Assembly: GCF_901686465.1 (NCBI RefSeq)
Contig: NZ_LR594487.1
Span: forward strand, 964,894 to 1,028,893
Source of the DNA: Halorubrum sp. DM2
GTDB taxonomy: Archaea > Halobacteriota > Halobacteria > Halobacteriales > Haloferacaceae
DNA: 64,000 nt
Direction: 5' to 3'
Shown: one piece after another, positions 25,924-33,006 of the stretch
Layout of the letters: each line of letters starts with the position of its first letter
Position numbering within the stretch: position 1 is the stretch's first letter
Notes under the pieces: model-generated
Seen by the model: the letters and a program-made list of their open reading frames with translations, nothing else
What the model was told of the DNA's origin: nothing
Database searches by the model: none
Translations under genes and position numbers: made by a program

Positions 25924-26664
25924 GTGTGTCGGGAAAACCTCAAGAGACCAGTCACGCAAGACCTGTCTGTGAACGAAGTGGTCTACGCGATTCGGATTTC
26001 TCATCTGGAGTACTCGGGCCTGAAGATCATGGACATCAAGATCGGCAAGTCCACGAACATCGACAACACCCTCAGCCAGTACAGTCGGGGCAATAGGGAT
26101 ATCGAACTGCTCGACATGTGGCGCCCGAATCCCGACAAGACTCTCTCGACGGCCGAGCGCGGCGTCCACGACGTCGCCGAGCGCTACGCGTACGACAAAC
26201 AGAGCGAGAAGTTCGTGTTCCTCCAAGGCGCGTACCAGGACTTCGCGGAGACGATGAACAAGCTCCTCCAGAACGCCAGTCGACAAGACCTTGCCGACGA
26301 GTCGACCTCACGCAGATCAAGTAAGGCCGACGACTACACCGGCACAACACCCTCCGTTCTCAAGATCTTCGGTGAGACCTACGATGTTGATACCTGGTCG
26401 GATACCCTCGCCACGGCAGTGACGGAGATACTTCGGGACGTCGAGGACCACGAACGGGTCTTGGAGATTAGGGGCCGTAAGCGGACCTACTTTGCCAAGG
26501 AAGGCCAGCAATCGGAGTTCATCAGACCTCGAAAAATACCGGACACCGGGCTGTACCTCGAAACCAGCTTTTCTGCGAACGATTGCGTTCGGAGAATTGA
26601 GCAGGTGATGGCAAAGTACGGGTACGATAGAGCCGAGTTAGAGATATTTACTGAAGAAGCATAG
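25924..26664 (+). CDS. GIY-YIG-superfamily (T5orf172-like) protein
   Basis: 246-aa protein. Residues about 18-110 resemble the T5orf172 branch of the GIY-YIG nuclease fold: VVYAIRISHLEYSGLKIMDIKIGKSTNIDNTLSQYSRG, with the IKIGKS element and a later Glu. The C-terminal 110 residues form a separate domain often found beside it (GETYDVDTWSDTLATAV and RKIPDTGLYLETSFSAND). The GTG at 25924 is given as start; GTG 25969 (VNEVVYAIR) is equally possible. A TATA-like GATTATACC lies upstream. It may be a DNA nuclease carried as cargo, but the catalytic set is not complete by eye. Confidence 0.6.
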   Translation: MCRENLKRPVTQDLSVNEVVYAIRISHLEYSGLKIMDIKIGKSTNIDNTLSQYSRGNRDIELLDMWRPNPDKTLSTAERGVHDVAERYAYDKQSEKFVFLQGAYQDFAETMNKLLQNASRQDLADESTSRRSSKADDYTGTTPSVLKIFGETYDVDTWSDTLATAVTEILRDVEDHERVLEIRGRKRTYFAKEGQQSEFIRPRKIPDTGLYLETSFSANDCVRRIEQVMAKYGYDRAELEIFTEEA

Positions 26665-26769
26665 ATGGTGAGTCAGCTGGAATGGGCTTGACCGGATTTG
26701 CTATTAGATATGTGAGTATGCTCTGATACACTACCAACAATTACCTTCATAGGCTCATGAACTTTTCAC

Positions 26770-27324
26770 ATGCCTCAAGGACCAACAGCAGTCGAGCTTC
26801 TTCTCCAGTTCTTTTCCCTATTTGTTCCTGCCTTACTCGCCGTAGTTGGTAGCTATACCGTATATTCTCAGAAACAGGCGGATAAAAAAGAAGCTCTTAG
26901 ATCAGCAATTCGAACAGAAATAGAATCAGCAGAACGGCTTCAACATATCGGCTCTTATCTAGACTACGAACGTGATGGAGAGGGAGCAACTGATGAGGAA
27001 GATGAAAATGAGGATGTGGAAAGTGAAAAGAAGAACATGCCATATAGCTCGGCAGTCTCCACCTCGTTATATGAAGGTCAGTCAATTGAACTCGGATTCC
27101 TTGATGAAAAAGAACGTACAGCGGTCGTCAATTATTACAGTAATGCAATTATTCTAAACGACATGGTCTCTTCTATTAGAGAATTTGAAACAAACGGTGC
27201 GGAATTTCCGTCATCTGAATATCGATATATGAAATGGCAACTGGACCGTGTGAGAGGGCTCCGAAAGTCTGCACTGATACAATTAGATAGTGATAAAGTT
27301 CCACAAGACACCGATTTTGATTAA
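26770..27324 (+). CDS. Membrane-anchored hypothetical protein
   Basis: 184-aa protein with one N-terminal hydrophobic segment (ELLLQFFSLFVPALLAVVGSYTVY) followed by a charged, probably coiled or helical cytoplasmic domain. A short acidic stretch (ATDEEDENEDVESEKK) lies near residue 80. The DNA is markedly A+T-richer than the chromosome, so it is recently acquired cargo. No family recognised. The flanking gaps (26665-26769 and 27325-27461) hold nothing identifiable. Confidence 0.6.
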   Translation: MPQGPTAVELLLQFFSLFVPALLAVVGSYTVYSQKQADKKEALRSAIRTEIESAERLQHIGSYLDYERDGEGATDEEDENEDVESEKKNMPYSSAVSTSLYEGQSIELGFLDEKERTAVVNYYSNAIILNDMVSSIREFETNGAEFPSSEYRYMKWQLDRVRGLRKSALIQLDSDKVPQDTDFD

Positions 27325-27461
27325 TCATATTTCGTTAAGTGAATACTGCTTCTACATCAGTTTCCTATTGACACAGGTATTATATACTGTATAATCTGAA
27401 CAAATTGTGCTTAGGGTCTTATGAGATTCAGACCTCTATTTCCAAGTAAGTTTCACTATCT

Positions 27462-28250
27462 TCACACACCCTCCGGCTCGAAGTTCATCACCAACCGCTC
27501 TTTCGCGTCCTTCGCTTCTCCACGCTTTCCGCTGTTGATGAACCGCTTCTCGTCGCGATCGACCACGTACACCTCTTCGAACCCTTCCGGCAGATCCTCG
27601 TACGAGCAGATCCAGTCGCCCTCCAATCCCGCGAGCCCGTCGACGAGCGCCGCGTGATCGATCGTGTTCACAAGGTAGTAGTCCTCGTACCCGACGTACG
27701 GCGGGTCGCAGTAGAACACGGTGTCCTCGCTGTCGTACTTCTCGAAGACGTCGGCCCAGTCGAGGTTCTCGACGACGACATCTCCGAATCGGTCGGCGAA
27801 CTCGTCGAGCCGGTCGACCTTGTTCGCGTACGACAGCGCCCGACTGCTGACCTTCGAGGTCCCGAACCCGGCCGGGCCGTCGTACTTTCCGCCCCACTGC
27901 GTGTACCGGAGGTAGAAGAACTGGCCGGCGCGCTCGATCGGGTCGCTCGGCCGGTAGCCGTTGAAGAACTTGTGCGCCCACTCGTCGTGGAGCTCCCGCG
28001 AGTACGGCGTCCGGTCGAGCCACTCGACCAGCTCGTCGCACCGATCGCGGAGGACCTCGAAGAACTGGACGAGGTCGCCGTCGCGGTCGTTGTACACCTC
28101 GACTGTGCTCGTGTCCGGGTCCTTGTTCGCGAGGACGCCGGCCCCGCCACCGAACACTTCCACGAAGCAGGTGTGCTCCGGAACGTGGTCGAGGATCCAC
28201 GACGCGAAGCGACTCTTCCCGCCGGGATAGGGGAAGACGGCGTCCGCCAT
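27462..28250 (-). CDS. Dam-like D12-class N6-adenine DNA methyltransferase
   Basis: 262-aa alpha-class adenine methylase. The AdoMet-binding motifs are FPYPGGKSR (6-14) and FVEVFGGGAGV (29-39), and the catalytic motif is DPPY (182-185, in VFYCDPPYVGYEDYY). The order and length fit the Dam/D12 family. It has no partner endonuclease, so it is an orphan methylase that could protect element DNA or time its replication. The G+C is high, like the element core. The start overlaps the stop of the 106-aa gene by one base (TAATG), giving an operon behind the promoter at 28594-28630. Confidence 0.92.
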   Translation of the reverse strand: MADAVFPYPGGKSRFASWILDHVPEHTCFVEVFGGGAGVLANKDPDTSTVEVYNDRDGDLVQFFEVLRDRCDELVEWLDRTPYSRELHDEWAHKFFNGYRPSDPIERAGQFFYLRYTQWGGKYDGPAGFGTSKVSSRALSYANKVDRLDEFADRFGDVVVENLDWADVFEKYDSEDTVFYCDPPYVGYEDYYLVNTIDHAALVDGLAGLEGDWICSYEDLPEGFEEVYVVDRDEKRFINSGKRGEAKDAKERLVMNFEPEGV

Positions 28251-28570
28251 TACGAACCCCCGTCGAGCCGCTCGCCGACGACGCCGGCGACGCGCTCGAC
28301 CCAGTCCGGCACGTCGACGTCCTGGACGCTGTCGCCCTCGCAGAAGACCCGGCCGACCTCGACCGACCCGCCGGCGATCCGCGCGTCGAGCTGCCAGTCG
28401 AGTTCGCTCGCGGCCGAGATCTCGATCCGAAGCGAGGAGTTCGCGTCGACGCTGACGACCGCGAGCGCGTGATGGGGACCTCTGTACTCGCGAATCCCCT
28501 CCGCGACGAGGTCGACGTGGATCTCTTTCGACTGTGCGCTACCGCCGTGGGCCGGCTGTCTCGAAGCCAT
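28250..28570 (-). CDS. Unrecognised 106-aa element protein
   Basis: Hypothetical protein MASRQPAHGGSAQSKEIHVD, ending WVERVAGVVGERLDGGS. It is predicted as a compact alpha/beta domain with several beta-strands (HALAVVSVDANSSLRIEI) and has no metal-binding cysteines beyond one. The ATG at 28570 lies 24 nt from a TATA-like box; that box and its operator are identical in spacing to those of padR. It is co-transcribed with the Dam-like gene. Function unknown, but co-regulation with padR and Orc1 points to an early or control role. Confidence 0.65.
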   Translation of the reverse strand: MASRQPAHGGSAQSKEIHVDLVAEGIREYRGPHHALAVVSVDANSSLRIEISAASELDWQLDARIAGGSVEVGRVFCEGDSVQDVDVPDWVERVAGVVGERLDGGS

Positions 28571-28593
28571 ACCGGGCGCTGGTCGTCGGCCGT

Positions 28594-28630
28594 GGTTTAG
28601 CCTGACCCGCAGGGTTCCGATCGGTTCCGA
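28594..28630 (-). promoter_or_regulatory. Element promoter with phased operator (copy 2)
   Basis: Plus-strand GGTTTAGCC (28594-28602) stands 24 nt from the ATG at 28570, and TTCCG-N5-TTCCG occupies 28615-28619 and 28625-28629. Spacings equal those of copy 1 exactly. Confidence 0.72.
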
Positions 28631-28659
28631 ACACCCACAAATCGCGGGACGTGTCGGAG

Positions 28660-29694
28660 TTAGACGTGTTCGGGATGCTGTTCCGGATGGTCGACGTCGA
28701 CGAGATGGTACCGCTTCGTCCCGCGGTGTCGCTCGATGTCGACGAGGTTGTAGTGTTCCAACTTCGGGAGGTGATTCTCTCGGAGATACCGGAGCGTCAC
28801 CGGGTCGTCGTGTACCTCCTCGTATCGGGCGTACAGCTCCTTCTGGATGAGCCCGTCCTCCTCGGCGAGGACCTCGTACAGCGCGTGCTGGTGAGTGTTC
28901 AGCTTCGATATCGTCTTCTGTCGGACCTCGCACTTGGCGTCGGTGACCGCGTCCTCTACGAGCCGAGACGGGATCGCCGACAGTCCCTCGCGGCTCGCCA
29001 TCCGCGCGCCGACCCGAAGCGCCGCGATCGCCCGGCGTGCGTCCCCTTCGGAGAGGCGCGCTATCTGCGAGACGACGTCTTCGTTCACGGCTCCCGGGCC
29101 GAGTCCCTCGCGAGCGCGTCGATCGAGGATTTCCGCGATCGTATCCTCGCCGTAGGAGTCGAAGTGGACCCGATAGCCGACACTGATCCGGGAGGTGATT
29201 CGATCGTCGAGGTCGGCGAAGAGATCGACCTCGCGGTTCGCGATGCCGATCCACGAGAGCCCGCGGATCTCGTGGAGGTCGTAGAGTACCTTCGTCTCGC
29301 GCAGCTGGTCGACCTCGTCGAGGATGACGACGCCCGGCCCGTGGAGGTTGTCCGTGATCAGGTCGACGAGCCGGCCGGTCGAGGCTGTCCGCGGGAGGGC
29401 AGCGCCTACCAGGTCTCGAGCGATCTGTTCGAGGACTGCGTTCCGTGTGTAGTCCTGCCAGCAGTTCACGTAGGCGTGCGGGACGTCGAGGACTTCCTGC
29501 CGGAGCTCGCGAACAGCGGCGCGGGCGACAGTTGTCTTCCCGACGCCGGAGGGGCCGAAGAGAAAACAGTTCTCGGCGCGGAAGCCGTCCTGAATCGGTG
29601 CCAGCGCGTCCGTCACTTCGTTCATGTGGCTGTTCCGGCCGACAATCGAAGTGGGGAGGTGGTCGTCGTCGAACACCGTTCCGTCGCGTATCAC
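28660..29694 (-). CDS. Orc1/Cdc6-type replication initiator
   Basis: 344-aa AAA+ initiator. Walker A is GPSGVGKTT (47-55), Walker B is VVILDEVDQL, and sensor 1/2 segments (IANREVDL, LSEGDARRAIAALRVG) follow. The C-terminal winged helix (about 260-344) includes VTLRYLRENHLPKLEHYNLVDIE. The GTG at 29694 (VIRDGTVFDDDHLP) is chosen because Orc1 proteins start this way and a TATA box GGATATAAGCC lies 24-30 nt upstream; a longer frame crosses that promoter. It probably drives replication of the excised element. No obvious ORB repeats are seen beside it. Confidence 0.92.
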   Translation of the reverse strand: MIRDGTVFDDDHLPTSIVGRNSHMNEVTDALAPIQDGFRAENCFLFGPSGVGKTTVARAAVRELRQEVLDVPHAYVNCWQDYTRNAVLEQIARDLVGAALPRTASTGRLVDLITDNLHGPGVVILDEVDQLRETKVLYDLHEIRGLSWIGIANREVDLFADLDDRITSRISVGYRVHFDSYGEDTIAEILDRRAREGLGPGAVNEDVVSQIARLSEGDARRAIAALRVGARMASREGLSAIPSRLVEDAVTDAKCEVRQKTISKLNTHQHALYEVLAEEDGLIQKELYARYEEVHDDPVTLRYLRENHLPKLEHYNLVDIERHRGTKRYHLVDVDHPEQHPEHV

Positions 29695-29716
29695 GTTTCG
29701 GTCGGTCACGGCGCGG

Positions 29717-29757
29717 GGATATAAGCCGACGGTCAGGCCTTCCGGATGGTTCCGAAT
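29717..29757 (-). promoter_or_regulatory. Element promoter with phased operator (copy 3)
   Basis: The TATA box reads GGATATAAGCC on the plus strand (29717-29727). TTCCG occurs at 29740-29744 and 29750-29754, again 10 bases apart, and the first is 16 bases from AGCC as in copies 1 and 2. It serves the Orc1/Cdc6 gene starting at 29694. Confidence 0.7.
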
Positions 29758-29780
29758 GACCCGATTGGTGAGGACTTTCC

Positions 29781-30785
29781 TCAGTACCAATAATCCTCTA
29801 ACAGTTGCTCGCCTTGCTCTGTCAACTGAACTGTGTCATCCTCCAGTTGAATGTAACCGATATGCTTCATACGTAAAATACGCTGCTCAATATTCTCATT
29901 CGGGTTTACGAGTCCGTTCTTGATATACTCCACTGTGGTTGTGCCTCCTTGCTCGCGCACGATATCAGCAATACTGAGTTGAAGAAGCTGTAGTTTAGTG
30001 CCCAGCTGTTCGAAGCCGATCCCGGAATCGGGACTAACAATTTCATCGTGATCTAAACCGGAGTTGAGATCTCCATCCGCTAGTTCCTCACTCAGCATTT
30101 CGTTCACTTGCTCCGCAATACTCTTGATTTGAGCTTCTTCCTGTGAACTGAATTCTGGCCAAGCACTATGTGCCAAATCATTCCTGAAAGAGGCCATCTG
30201 CTGGAGAACTCCATGCTCCTCTTCGTCAAGGATTCCGAACAAATGTGCGAATCGAATTCGATCGCGGTGGCCCATCCTATCCACGATCTCAAACTCTCTG
30301 GTAGAGAGTGTGTCCCCCTTCTCCTCCTGTAACCTCAGGAGCGAACGCATCTTCAGGAAATCCTCATAAAAAGCACTTTGACGGATGAGAAGTGGTTTGT
30401 ATAGGTCGTTTTCAAGAAAATCTTCTTCTGCCTCAAGCTCATCATATATTAAATCACCAAGACCAAGTCGAACAAGTTGCTGATGGATTAGACCTAGTAT
30501 TTCAGCCAACTCGGATTGATCCTCCTGCCATTCTTTCGGAATGTTTCTTATCAGAATCCCTGGCTCGTCGCTGGTATCATCGGAATCAACCTCTTTCATC
30601 CCTTGCTCAAAGTCATCAATCAAATCACCGATTGGTTTCCGATAGAAGTCATTGATAGATTCAAATGTTCCAAAATCTTCACTCACTTTTTCTGCCCATT
30701 CATCCATGTCCATTATCAACCTCATTCCTGCGTCGGTATACTCGATATCAATTACATACTCTTCAGTCGAGGATGGATCGCTCAT
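29781..30785 (-). CDS. HEPN-like protein with C-terminal winged helix
   Basis: 334-aa soluble, acidic, helical protein. Residues 201-206 read RNDLAH within QQMASFRNDLAHSAWP, matching the Rx4-6H signature of HEPN ribonucleases. The last 75 residues look like a winged helix (TTVEYIKNGLVNPNENIEQRILRMKHIGYIQLEDDTVQLTEQG). A HEPN-wHTH combination would suit an RNase with regulatory or abortive-infection function. A+T-rich cargo DNA adjoins the Orc1 promoter directly. No antitoxin neighbour is obvious. The HEPN call rests on one motif and is tentative. Confidence 0.6.
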   Translation of the reverse strand: MSDPSSTEEYVIDIEYTDAGMRLIMDMDEWAEKVSEDFGTFESINDFYRKPIGDLIDDFEQGMKEVDSDDTSDEPGILIRNIPKEWQEDQSELAEILGLIHQQLVRLGLGDLIYDELEAEEDFLENDLYKPLLIRQSAFYEDFLKMRSLLRLQEEKGDTLSTREFEIVDRMGHRDRIRFAHLFGILDEEEHGVLQQMASFRNDLAHSAWPEFSSQEEAQIKSIAEQVNEMLSEELADGDLNSGLDHDEIVSPDSGIGFEQLGTKLQLLQLSIADIVREQGGTTTVEYIKNGLVNPNENIEQRILRMKHIGYIQLEDDTVQLTEQGEQLLEDYWY

Positions 30786-30996
30786 TAAAAAAGTGGTATA
30801 CTACAACCGGTAAAAGTCCACTTACCGATACATCTCTCCCTCAATCTACCTTCGAATTGATGAGACCTCTCGTCCACTGTTGAACTCTATCGACTTGTTA
30901 TAGAAGTCGTCACTCAACCCCCGCATATCGCCTCAATCACGCCGATCCGCGGGTGGGTTCTGCCGTCTTATGTATGACCTTGTTAGAGAACTTCCC

Positions 30997-31611
30997 ATGC
31001 GCCTCGAAGCGACCGGGAAATCAGACCAGTACAAAGTGTGGCTCCGCGACGATGAGCTCGGCGAACTCCGCCGGGTGGCTGGCGGTCACCGCGACGACCT
31101 GATTATCCAACTCGGCGGGTATGTGGGACTCCGCGCGTTCGAGATCCCGCAGGTATGTCCACGTCACGTGAAACGGACTCCTGACGGTGACCACTTCCGA
31201 CTGCGCGTACCTGAGGGGAAAGACACGACCGGCGGGGGTGGAAAGCCTCGTGACGCCTACCTTCCGAGTGACGTCGAGGGCGACATCCACCGGTACGTGA
31301 CTAGCGAGGAGATCGGTCGCGACGAGCCGATCGTTGACCTTTCGGTGACCGGTGTCCGGGCAGCGGTCAAACGCACGGCCGAGCGTGCGGTTGAGACGAC
31401 CGGCGATGACGACTTTCTCCACGTGTCGAGTCATGACCTCCGACGCCGGTTCGCGCAGCGGCTTCTCGTCGACGAGCAAATGAACCCTCGTGTCGTTATG
31501 GCCGTAGGCGGGTGGGACTCGTTTCAGGCGATAGAACCGTATCTTAATAGTCCAACTACTAAAGTGATAAATAACGCATTTGATGATATGAACAGAAACA
31601 ATTTAAAATAA
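30997..31611 (+). CDS. Second tyrosine-recombinase-like protein (catalytic domain only)
   Basis: 204-aa XerC/D-like protein. The first Arg lies in GGYVGLRAFEIPQV, the HxxR box in SSHDLRRRFAQRL, a Gly-Gly-Trp replaces the third box (MAVGGWDSFQ), and a Tyr sits at IEPYLNS. It lacks the N-terminal core-binding arm of full integrases, as do other short haloarchaeal XerC-like proteins. The ATG at 30997 (MRLEATGK) lies 29 nt after a TATA-like TTATGTA; an ATG at 30970 would be inside that box. The 3' end runs into A+T-rich DNA, so the last residues may be replaced. Confidence 0.75.
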   Translation: MRLEATGKSDQYKVWLRDDELGELRRVAGGHRDDLIIQLGGYVGLRAFEIPQVCPRHVKRTPDGDHFRLRVPEGKDTTGGGGKPRDAYLPSDVEGDIHRYVTSEEIGRDEPIVDLSVTGVRAAVKRTAERAVETTGDDDFLHVSSHDLRRRFAQRLLVDEQMNPRVVMAVGGWDSFQAIEPYLNSPTTKVINNAFDDMNRNNLK

Positions 31612-31750
31612 TATCATTTCATATTGGAATAAATATTGTTATATTTGTATATTAAAATGATAAATTTGTGAGGAGTAACAGGGTTGGAAAGGTATCGCGG
31701 GAAGATGCTTACTTAGAAAATAATATGTATGATGTGTAATATTCCCCTCT

Positions 31751-32374
31751 GTGTTCAAACTCAGCAACCTTGAAACAGATTCAAAATTTCGTGATTTTAT
31801 CCTGGTAGTAGTATCCCTAATCTCAATAGTATGTAGTATAGTCACACCAATATGGTTTTCAAACTTCTATAACATCTGGTTTGGTCTATTAGTTGCAACC
31901 TTCGGAGCGGTCGCCTTGGCAACGCTAAGTCATACAATAAAATCTGATAATTCAGAAGACTCTATCTATAAATTAGTGATCATATATGGTGTATTACTAA
32001 TCACTATCCAATTTTTATTCGCCCCAACCCAAATAATGGGGTTCCTTCCCGGCATTAAAGCAACAAGTTATTCGCCTGACTTTTCCCAACAGCATTTACA
32101 GGATATATTATTGCCGATAATGTTACTATTTGTTGCTGAATCTCTTTCATTAATAACTTCTACAATTATATTGAAATACAGTTGTTATAGTGATCAGAAT
32201 AAGAGTATCTTCAAAGCAATTACCCAAACAGTTCTATTTGCCGTCTGGGGTTATCTTGTTCTCCTAGTAATTCAATACTGGATCGCGATCTGGATCGGAA
32301 TTATTGTAACCTACATCTCTGGAGTGATGCTCGTAGCTCTGACAAATATTAGTGAACTAAGCTCTGAGATCTGA
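31751..32374 (+). CDS. Polytopic membrane protein, A+T-rich cargo
   Basis: 207-aa protein with five to six predicted membrane helices, such as DFILVVVSLISIVCSIVTPIW, WFGLLVATFGAVALATL and IQYWIAIWIGIIVTYISGVM. It is unusually rich in Ile and Ser and poor in Asp/Glu for a halophile, and is encoded by some of the most A+T-rich DNA in the window. It starts with GTG at 31751. Unknown family; recent transfer is likely. The gap 31612-31750 is A+T-rich and featureless. Confidence 0.6.
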   Translation: MFKLSNLETDSKFRDFILVVVSLISIVCSIVTPIWFSNFYNIWFGLLVATFGAVALATLSHTIKSDNSEDSIYKLVIIYGVLLITIQFLFAPTQIMGFLPGIKATSYSPDFSQQHLQDILLPIMLLFVAESLSLITSTIILKYSCYSDQNKSIFKAITQTVLFAVWGYLVLLVIQYWIAIWIGIIVTYISGVMLVALTNISELSSEI

Positions 32375-32395
32375 TTTTCGCTATCCAAATATTCT

Positions 32396-32572
32396 CTATT
32401 TTATGGGACGTCGAATCTCTGCCGTGTCTGATCCCTCTTCTGCGAAAAACGGGATCTGGTCTCCCTGCTCGATCTCCCACTCTTCCGCAAGCGGTCGTGG
32501 GATCGTCACCGTGACGCTACCGTCTCCTTCCTGCGCCGTGCGACAGTCGGCAAATCTGTTCTGAATGCCCAT
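32396..32572 (-). CDS. AbrB/SpoVT-like DNA-binding protein
   Basis: 58-aa protein starting MGIQNRFADCRTAQEGDGSV with an AbrB-type swapped-hairpin signature (SVTVTIPRPLAEEWEIEQGDQIPFF). Such proteins are transcription regulators or antitoxins; no toxin gene is adjacent. The ATG at 32572 lies about 30 nt after a TATA-like TTTATAT on the coding strand, so the longer frame upstream is rejected. It is divergent from the structural operon and may control it. Confidence 0.75.
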   Translation of the reverse strand: MGIQNRFADCRTAQEGDGSVTVTIPRPLAEEWEIEQGDQIPFFAEEGSDTAEIRRPIK

Positions 32573-32723
32573 ACAGGCACTCTCCACGGTCCGAATATAA
32601 ATCGGCAGAACCCACCAGAATCCGTTAGATCCTGCGCGAAACCTCCCAAATTTCTGTGATTTAGGCTCCGGTACCCGTGACATGCGTCTGTCGAGCCGAT
32701 GATCCGGTTCGGCTGTTGAAGCT

Positions 32724-32813
32724 ATGACAGACGCCGACAGGGACTCGCGCGACGAGTCCGACGACGAGGTGAAGCGGTGGGTAGACTGGCGGAACCACGG
32801 AGAGAAGCAGTGA
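32724..32813 (+). CDS. 29-aa acidic microprotein at head of structural run
   Basis: A 30-codon frame, MTDADRDSRDESDDEVKRWV then DWRNHGEKQ, with haloarchaeal acidity and two Trp. Its stop lies in a GTGA overlap with an 11-codon frame (32810-32845), which in turn overlaps the next gene by GTGA. This chain suggests a translated leader at the start of the operon. Coding potential is hard to judge at this length. Confidence 0.4.
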   Translation: MTDADRDSRDESDDEVKRWVDWRNHGEKQ

Positions 32814-32841
32814 CTCACACTCGTGTTCGGGGGGCAGACGA

Positions 32842-33006
32842 GTGAGCGGCGTTGCCGACGGGATCGCAGTCTCGGAAGCCTTCGCTTCGTATCTCGTGGA
32901 ATTCCGCGAGCGGTACCCACTCAATGTCGAATTGGCGCGCAAACACGGCTGCTATCACACCATCATGACACGACGGACCAGCGGCGGCTACGGAGGAATC
33001 ACATGA
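32842..33006 (+). CDS. 54-aa hypothetical protein
   Basis: Starts with GTG at 32842 and ends in an ATGA overlap with the 489-aa surface protein gene. The product (VSGVADGIAVSEAFASYLVE at the start, TRRTSGGYGGIT at the end) is a small soluble protein, probably helical in its first half (EAFASYLVEFRERYPLNVELARKHG). No family recognised. The overlap places it in the same operon. Confidence 0.5.
   Translation: MSGVADGIAVSEAFASYLVEFRERYPLNVELARKHGCYHTIMTRRTSGGYGGIT

Noticed and set aside
25729-26286. Minus-strand 185-codon frame opposite the GIY-YIG-like gene
   Set aside because: The plus strand carries a recognisable domain with better codon use; the minus product shows no motif.
28676-28697. 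A further TTCCGGATGG-like element near the 3' end of Orc1
   Set aside because: It lies inside codons for the Orc1 C-terminus (HPEQHPEHV) and lacks the TATA-like box and spacing of the three promoters.
32810-32845. 11-codon frame between the 29-aa and 54-aa genes
   Set aside because: Too short to support as a gene; mentioned only as part of the overlap chain.
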